A DNA stretch of 29,083 nucleotides, taken from positions 1-29,083 of the forward strand of contig JANOCR010000198.1 in assembly GCA_031412355.1 (NCBI GenBank), given 5' to 3'. Shown here one piece after another: positions 25,141 through 29,083 of this stretch. The stretch is from JAENVT01 sp031412355. Lineage in GTDB: Bacteria; Actinomycetota; Acidimicrobiia; Acidimicrobiales; Ilumatobacteraceae. Position 1 is the stretch's first letter. Each line of letters begins with the position of its first letter. The notes under the pieces were generated by a model that had not been told where the DNA came from, ran no database searches, and saw only the letters and a program-made list of their open reading frames with translations. A program made the position numbers and the translations under genes.

Positions 25141-25917
25141 GTGACGACCTATCTCGACCGCATTCTGGAAGTGCACCGCTCGATCGCCGAAGCCGACCGA
25201 CGATCGATCGACGAGCTGACCGCGCAGGCAGCTGCGGTACCGGCGGCGCGCGACTTCGCGGCAGCAATGCGCAGCCAGTCGGGCTTGGCCGTGATCGCCG
25301 AGATCAAACGTCGCTCGCCGTCGAAGGGCGATCTGTTCGCCGACCTCGATCCCGCTGCGATGGCGCAGGCCTACGAGAGTGGTGGAGCCAGTTGCCTGTC
25401 GGTCCTGACCGATGGTCGGCACTTCGGTGGTTCGGTCGCCGACCTGCAGTCGGCCCGCAATGCATGCGCGCTGCCGGTGCTGCGCAAGGACTTCACCGTC
25501 AGCGAACGCGACGTGCTCGACGCGCGCATCATGGGCGCCGACTGCGTGTTGTTGATCGCCGCGGCACTCGACGCGAGCGAGCTGGTGGCCCTCCACGACC
25601 TGGCCATCACCATCGGGCTCGAGGTGCTGGTCGAGATCCACGACGAGGCCGAGTTGGAAGTGGCACTCGCAGCCAACGCTTCGATCATCGGCGTCAACCA
25701 GCGCGACCTCGTGACGTTCGAGGTGGATCACCGGCGTGCGGTGCGCATGGCCGGGATGATCCCTCCGGGCGTTGTTCGCGTTGCCGAGAGCGGCGTCCGT
25801 GATCGTGCTGACGCGTCGAGCCTGCGTGACGCCGGGTACGACGCCGTGCTGGTCGGCGAGTCGCTGGTCACCGCCGCGGACCCCGCTGCGGCAATCGCCG
25901 ACCTTCGTGGTGTCTAG
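25141..25917 (+). CDS. trpC: Indole-3-glycerol-phosphate synthase
   Basis: TIM-barrel enzyme of 258 aa that closes the indole ring in tryptophan synthesis. The signature VIAEIKRRSPSKG (51-63) holds Lys56, and PVLRKDF (112-118) holds Lys116, the likely general acid. Later barrel pieces are VEIHDEAE, GVNQRDL and AESGVRDRAD. The start is GTG 25141, 16 bp after the glyS stop; no ATG is near. It is first of a trpCFBA run in which trpE, trpG and trpD are absent and must lie elsewhere. No leader peptide, attenuator or TANNNT hexamer is seen in front, so it may be read through from glyS. Confidence 0.96.
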   Translation: MTTYLDRILEVHRSIAEADRRSIDELTAQAAAVPAARDFAAAMRSQSGLAVIAEIKRRSPSKGDLFADLDPAAMAQAYESGGASCLSVLTDGRHFGGSVADLQSARNACALPVLRKDFTVSERDVLDARIMGADCVLLIAAALDASELVALHDLAITIGLEVLVEIHDEAELEVALAANASIIGVNQRDLVTFEVDHRRAVRMAGMIPPGVVRVAESGVRDRADASSLRDAGYDAVLVGESLVTAADPAAAIADLRGV

Positions 25918-25954
25918 CCCGAAAACGATCACCTCGCATCCCACCCCGGCCCGA

Positions 25955-25960
25955 TACGTT
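25955..25960 (+). promoter_or_regulatory. Possible -10 element (TACGTT) for trpF
   Basis: TACGTT is followed by 10 bp and ATG 25971, in the 53-bp gap after trpC. The spacing is at the edge of the leaderless set, so this is a weak call. Confidence 0.3.
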
Positions 25961-25970
25961 TGGGATTCGG

Positions 25971-26630
25971 ATGTTCGTCAAGATCTGCGGTATCACGAAT
26001 GAGGACGATGCTCTGTTCGCCGTTGCCATGGGTGCCGATGCAGTCGGCTTCGTGTTCGCCCCGTCGACACGCCAGATTGCCGCTCAGCAGGTCTTCAACA
26101 TCACCCGTCGGCTGCCACCCGAGATCCTCACCGTGGGTGTGTTCCGCGACGAACTGCCCAGCAGGGTTATCGACACGGTCAATCGCGCCGGGTTGAAAGC
26201 CGCCCAGTTGCACGGACACGAGTCACCGTCAATGGTGGCCGAGGTCGCCGAGCAGATTCGCTGGGTGATCAAGGCGGTGGTTGCCGGGTCGCCCGACGCC
26301 CGGCGGATCAAGGACTTCAGCACCGACCTGATCATGGTCGATGCGCCATCGCCCGGCTCCGGCGAGCTGTTCGACTGGTCGCTGCTGGGCGAGGTGCCGG
26401 AAGGGCCGCGGTTGATACTGGCTGGCGGCCTCGACCCCGACAACGTCGCCACAGCCGTGCGCAAGGTGCAGCCGTGGGGAGTCGATGTGTCGAGCGGAGT
26501 CGAGAAATCGCCCGGCCGCAAGGATCCGATGAAGGTCAAGCTGTTCATCGAACGGGCCCGTGCCGCTGCGCCACAGCAGCACCTCGGGCCGGATTCGATG
26601 CCCTATGACTGGGCCGACGACGAGGAGTAG
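25971..26630 (+). CDS. trpF: Phosphoribosylanthranilate isomerase
   Basis: TIM-barrel isomerase of 219 aa that converts phosphoribosylanthranilate to CdRP, the substrate of TrpC. It opens with the diagnostic VKICGIT, with Cys6 as likely general base, and the general acid is Asp124 in IMVDAPSPGSGELFDW. The strand AQLHGHES and the phosphate-binding GGLDPDNV and VDVSSGVE segments are also present. The C-terminus has an extra acidic tail of about 20 residues (DSMPYDWADDEE) beyond the usual barrel end. The ATG at 25971 starts directly at the conserved region. It abuts trpB: the stop TAG is immediately followed by ATG. Confidence 0.96.
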   Translation: MFVKICGITNEDDALFAVAMGADAVGFVFAPSTRQIAAQQVFNITRRLPPEILTVGVFRDELPSRVIDTVNRAGLKAAQLHGHESPSMVAEVAEQIRWVIKAVVAGSPDARRIKDFSTDLIMVDAPSPGSGELFDWSLLGEVPEGPRLILAGGLDPDNVATAVRKVQPWGVDVSSGVEKSPGRKDPMKVKLFIERARAAAPQQHLGPDSMPYDWADDEE

Positions 26631-27794
26631 ATGATGTCGCTGATGGCAGAACCATCGGCCACTGGACGTTTCGGCGAGTTCGGTGGGCGTTTCGTACCTG
26701 AGACCCTGGTACCCGCATGTCAAGAGTTGGAGGCCGCCTTTCGCGATGCGTGGGCCGACCCGGCGTTCCGAGCCGATCTCGACTATCAGCTGCGCCAGTA
26801 CGCGGGTCGGCCATCGATCCTCACCGAGTGCGCCAATCTCAGTGAACAGCTCGGGATCCGTCTGGTGTTGAAGCGCGAGGACCTGAATCACACCGGCTCG
26901 CACAAGATCAACAACGTGCTGGGGCAGGCGTTGCTGGCCAAGCGCATGGGCAAGAAGCGTCTCGTGGCCGAGACCGGCGCGGGACAACACGGCGTGGCCA
27001 GCGCTACGGCGGCCGCACTGCTGGGCATGGAATGCAAGGTGTACATGGGTGCGGTCGATGTCGAGCGCCAAGCGCTGAACGTGTTCCGCATGAAGCTGCT
27101 GGGCTCCGAGGTCGAGGCGGTGCAGAGCGGCAGCCGCACGTTGAAAGATGCGGTCAACGAGGCGATGCGGGATTGGGTTGCCTCGGTCGAGTCGACGCAC
27201 TACTGCCTGGGCTCGGTCATGGGTCCGCACCCGTATCCATGGATGGTCCGCGAGTTCCACCGGGTCGTTGGCGACGAGGCCAAGCAGCAGTGCCACGAAC
27301 TGTTCGGCGACGTGCCCGACGTGGTGGTTGCGTGTGTCGGCGGTGGTTCGAACGCCATTGGCATCTTCTCCGGCTTCGTCGACGACCGCACTCGGCTGGT
27401 CGGTGTCGAGCCGGCCGGGGGCGCGGCGGTCGGTCGCGGGCAGCCCGGCGTGGTGCACGGCATGCGCAGCTATCTGATGCAGGACGAGTACGGCCAGGTA
27501 CTGGAGGCCCAGTCGATTTCGGCGGGCCTCGACTATCCGGGCGTCGGGCCCGAGCACAGCTACCTCGCTTCGATCGGCCGTGCCGAGTACCCGTCGGTCA
27601 CCGACGCGGAGGTGATCGATGCGTTCCAACTGCTGGCCCGAGCCGAGGGCATCATCCCAGCGCTGGAATGTGCGCACGCACTTGCGTGGATCACGCGCGA
27701 GGCCCCGAACATGCAGGGCAGCACGGTGCTGATGAACCTGTCGGGTCGTGGCGACAAAGATGTCGCCCAGATGTTGGAAATCCTGGCACGATGA
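26631..27794 (+). CDS. trpB: Tryptophan synthase beta chain
   Basis: PLP enzyme of 387 aa that condenses indole with serine. The N-terminus has GEFGGRFVPETL (15-26), the PLP lysine is Lys92 in HTGSHKINN, and the phosphate-binding GGGSNAIG comes in the middle; AETGAGQHG and GRGDKD near the end are also typical. Three ATGs are possible: 26631, 26634 and 26643. A GAGGAG ribosome-binding site at 26622-26627, inside the end of trpF, gives 6-bp spacing to ATG 26634 and only 3 bp to 26631, so 26634 may be used. Its stop overlaps the trpA start (ATGA). It is the usual TrpB1 type, expected to pair with TrpA. Confidence 0.97.
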   Translation: MMSLMAEPSATGRFGEFGGRFVPETLVPACQELEAAFRDAWADPAFRADLDYQLRQYAGRPSILTECANLSEQLGIRLVLKREDLNHTGSHKINNVLGQALLAKRMGKKRLVAETGAGQHGVASATAAALLGMECKVYMGAVDVERQALNVFRMKLLGSEVEAVQSGSRTLKDAVNEAMRDWVASVESTHYCLGSVMGPHPYPWMVREFHRVVGDEAKQQCHELFGDVPDVVVACVGGGSNAIGIFSGFVDDRTRLVGVEPAGGAAVGRGQPGVVHGMRSYLMQDEYGQVLEAQSISAGLDYPGVGPEHSYLASIGRAEYPSVTDAEVIDAFQLLARAEGIIPALECAHALAWITREAPNMQGSTVLMNLSGRGDKDVAQMLEILAR

Positions 27795-28576
27795 CGGGGG
27801 AGCCGGATCCCGGGGTGTTGGAGACCGCATTTCGTCGCCAACGTGCGGCCGGCCGCAAACTGCTGGTGCCGTACATCACCGGTGGCCTCGCCGGGTGGCA
27901 GCAGGCGGTGCGCGCCGTCGCCAATGCTGGTGCCGACGCCATCGAGATCGGCATGCCGTTCTCCGACCCTGTGATGGACGGACCCGTCATCCAGATGGCG
28001 TCACAGATGGCACTCGAAGGCGGGGCGACACCCGTGTCGATCCTCGACGAGGCCCGCGATCTCGACGTCGGGATCCCCCTCGCAGTTATGACGTACTACA
28101 ACACCGTGCACCACGCCGGCCACGAACGATTCGCCCATCAACTGCTGGCCGCGGGGATCACCGCTGCGCTGGTGCCCGACCTTCCCTTGGAGGAATCGGG
28201 GCCGTGGTGCGAGGCGGCCGACGCTGCCGGCATCGAGACGGTCATGTTCGCCGCACCCACGGCGCCCGACGAACGACTGCCGCTGATCGCCGCTCGTGCC
28301 CGTGGCTTCGTGTACTCGGTCGGCCTGCTCGGTGTCACCGGCGAACGCGACGAGTTGGCCGCGACGGCGGCTTCGCTCGCTGCTCGGCTCAAAGCCATCA
28401 CCGACGTGCCGGTACTGATCGGCGTCGGTGTGTCGAACGCGGCGCAGGCGCGCCAAGCAGTGCAAGTGGCGGATGGTGTCGTGATGGGTGCATCGGTGAT
28501 CAGGCGTCTGCTCGACGACGGCCCCGAGGCGGCGGGCGACTACATCGCCGAAGTCCGCGCAGCCATCGATGGCTGA
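27791..28576 (+). CDS. trpA: Tryptophan synthase alpha chain
   Basis: TIM-barrel subunit of 261 aa that cleaves indole-3-glycerol phosphate to indole and glyceraldehyde 3-phosphate and passes indole to TrpB. Both catalytic residues are visible: Glu52 in IEIGMPFSDP and Asp63 in VMDGPVIQ, where the family more often has LADGP. Other markers are YYNTVHHAG, VPDLPLEE and GFVYSVGLLGVTGER. The ATG at 27791 overlaps the trpB stop by 4 bp. The long frame open upstream to 27032 is a shadow within trpB. The stop overlaps the following HIT-like gene by 8 bp. Confidence 0.97.
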   Translation: MTGEPDPGVLETAFRRQRAAGRKLLVPYITGGLAGWQQAVRAVANAGADAIEIGMPFSDPVMDGPVIQMASQMALEGGATPVSILDEARDLDVGIPLAVMTYYNTVHHAGHERFAHQLLAAGITAALVPDLPLEESGPWCEAADAAGIETVMFAAPTAPDERLPLIAARARGFVYSVGLLGVTGERDELAATAASLAARLKAITDVPVLIGVGVSNAAQARQAVQVADGVVMGASVIRRLLDDGPEAAGDYIAEVRAAIDG

Positions 28577-28877
28577 GTCGTGCGAGTTGTGCGAGGCGGC
28601 ACGGCTGACGGAGTGGTTCTACGAGGACGACGTGTGCTGGATTGCCGAGTGCGAGCAGTGCTACGTGCCGATGGTCGTGTGGAAGCAGCACGATCCCCAG
28701 CCGCCTGCCACCGTGCGCGACACGATGCTGGAGCTACTGGGCTCGGTCGTGCGGTCGTCCTATCGCTTCGACGGTTTCTACATCGACGACAACATGCGCT
28801 CAATTCCCGGCCACTACCACGCTCACGCCCGACCGCGTGGTGGGTTCTTCGGTCACGGACTGCGCGACCGAAGGTGA
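28569..28877 (+). CDS. Short HIT-like (histidine triad) protein with CxxC pairs
   Basis: A 102-aa protein, probably a short member of the histidine-triad superfamily. It opens with CELC (5-8) and a FYEDDVCW stretch like the start of HIT proteins, has a second CEQC at 28-31, a VVWKQHDPQP segment where HIT proteins have a PK(R)H loop, and near the end GHYHAHARP (81-89), which fits the H-x-H-x-H-x triad (His82, 84, 86). It is shorter than usual, and the cysteines may bind zinc. HIT proteins hydrolyse nucleotide phosphoramidates or related bonds; the substrate here is unknown. The ATG at 28569 overlaps trpA by 8 bp, so it belongs to the trp operon. A terminator-like hairpin starts 4 bp after its stop. 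Confidence 0.7.
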   Translation: MAESCELCEAARLTEWFYEDDVCWIAECEQCYVPMVVWKQHDPQPPATVRDTMLELLGSVVRSSYRFDGFYIDDNMRSIPGHYHAHARPRGGFFGHGLRDRR

Positions 28878-28881
28878 AGAT

Positions 28882-28912
28882 GCAAACAAACCGCCAACAG
28901 CGGTTGGTTTGC
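28882..28912 (+). terminator. Terminator-like hairpin after the trp operon
   Basis: GCAAAC (28882-28887) pairs with GTTTGC (28907-28912), and AACCGC (28889-28894) with GCGGTT (28900-28905), giving a 13-position stem with one A-G mismatch and a 5-base loop. It follows the HIT-like stop by 4 bp. The T-run after it is weak (TTGTT). Confidence 0.65.
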
Positions 28913-29083
28913 TTGTTGAAGCTGCCCCCGGGCAAATTATCGACCGGAAGGATCTGAATCAGATGGGCTCAGGAGGGGCGGAGGATGGGACCACGCATCT
29001 GCTTGTTCCTTTGAGTTTCGTCGGCGGCGGCTCCGTCGAGTCGTGATGAAGATATCACAGTCCGTGACGAGAATTGCAAATCG
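28913..29083. other. Non-coding stretch at the right edge
   Basis: I see no convincing gene on either strand in these 171 bases. Short open frames running in from the HIT-like gene region are shadows. It may be the upstream region of a gene beyond the window. Confidence 0.5.

Noticed and set aside
27032..27790. Upstream extension of trpA within trpB
   Set aside because: It is an out-of-frame shadow of trpB. ATG 27791 gives a normal-length TrpA with an ATGA overlap.
26229..27830. 533-aa minus-strand frame over trpF and trpB
   Set aside because: It is an antisense shadow of two well-conserved trp genes.

Overview
The window is about 29 kb of gene-dense, high-GC DNA with short gaps, frequent GTG starts and many stop/start overlaps. 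It looks like an actinobacterial chromosome. The gene content (menaquinone rather than ubiquinone genes, an F420-type LLM oxidoreductase, an MtrAB-like system, an AtuA-type carboxylase operon) would fit Acidimicrobiia, but this placement is inference. No tRNA, rRNA, CRISPR array, insertion sequence or prophage gene was seen.

Layout: (1) 1-4814 is a menaquinone block: menH (cut by the window edge) behind a DsbA/FrnE-like gene on the minus strand, divergent menD, then menG-menF on the minus strand facing menD. (2) 4947-5728 is a small two-gene unit, a 67-aa protein and a nucleotidyltransferase, resembling a toxin-antitoxin pair. (3) 5820-8933 holds lipid or acyl-CoA type genes: an LLM oxidoreductase, a MaoC dehydratase and an acyl-CoA synthetase. 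(4) 8982-13695 is a signalling block: a minus-strand run STAS protein - histidine kinase (MtrB-like) - GerMN lipoprotein - era - ridA, and a divergent MtrA-like response regulator, with a 263-bp regulatory gap full of inverted repeats. (5) 13766-19692 is a minus-strand operon of enoyl-CoA hydratase, carboxyltransferase, biotin carboxylase/BCCP and AtuA, behind a DinG-type helicase (19712-21595). (6) 21737-23762 holds uppS, a divergent catalytically dead UppS-like paralogue, and recO. (7) 23814-28877 holds glyS, trpC, trpF, trpB, trpA and a HIT-like protein, ending in a strong hairpin.

The most interesting observation is the UppS pair. The catalytic protein has the active-site Asp and the RTSGE motif, but has lost the conserved Glu of the AYxE segment and ends before the usual C-terminal RRFGG. 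The adjacent paralogue shows the mirror image: no catalytic Asp or Arg, but the AYxE Glu and a C-terminal RRFGG are intact. This is the division of residues seen between eukaryotic DHDDS and NgBR/Nus1, so the two genes may encode a heteromeric bacterial cis-prenyltransferase.

A second theme is a TANNNT hexamer 6-10 bp before the start codon of at least twelve genes, the signature of leaderless transcription. It was used here to choose several starts (menD, the DinG helicase, uppS, the LLM oxidoreductase).
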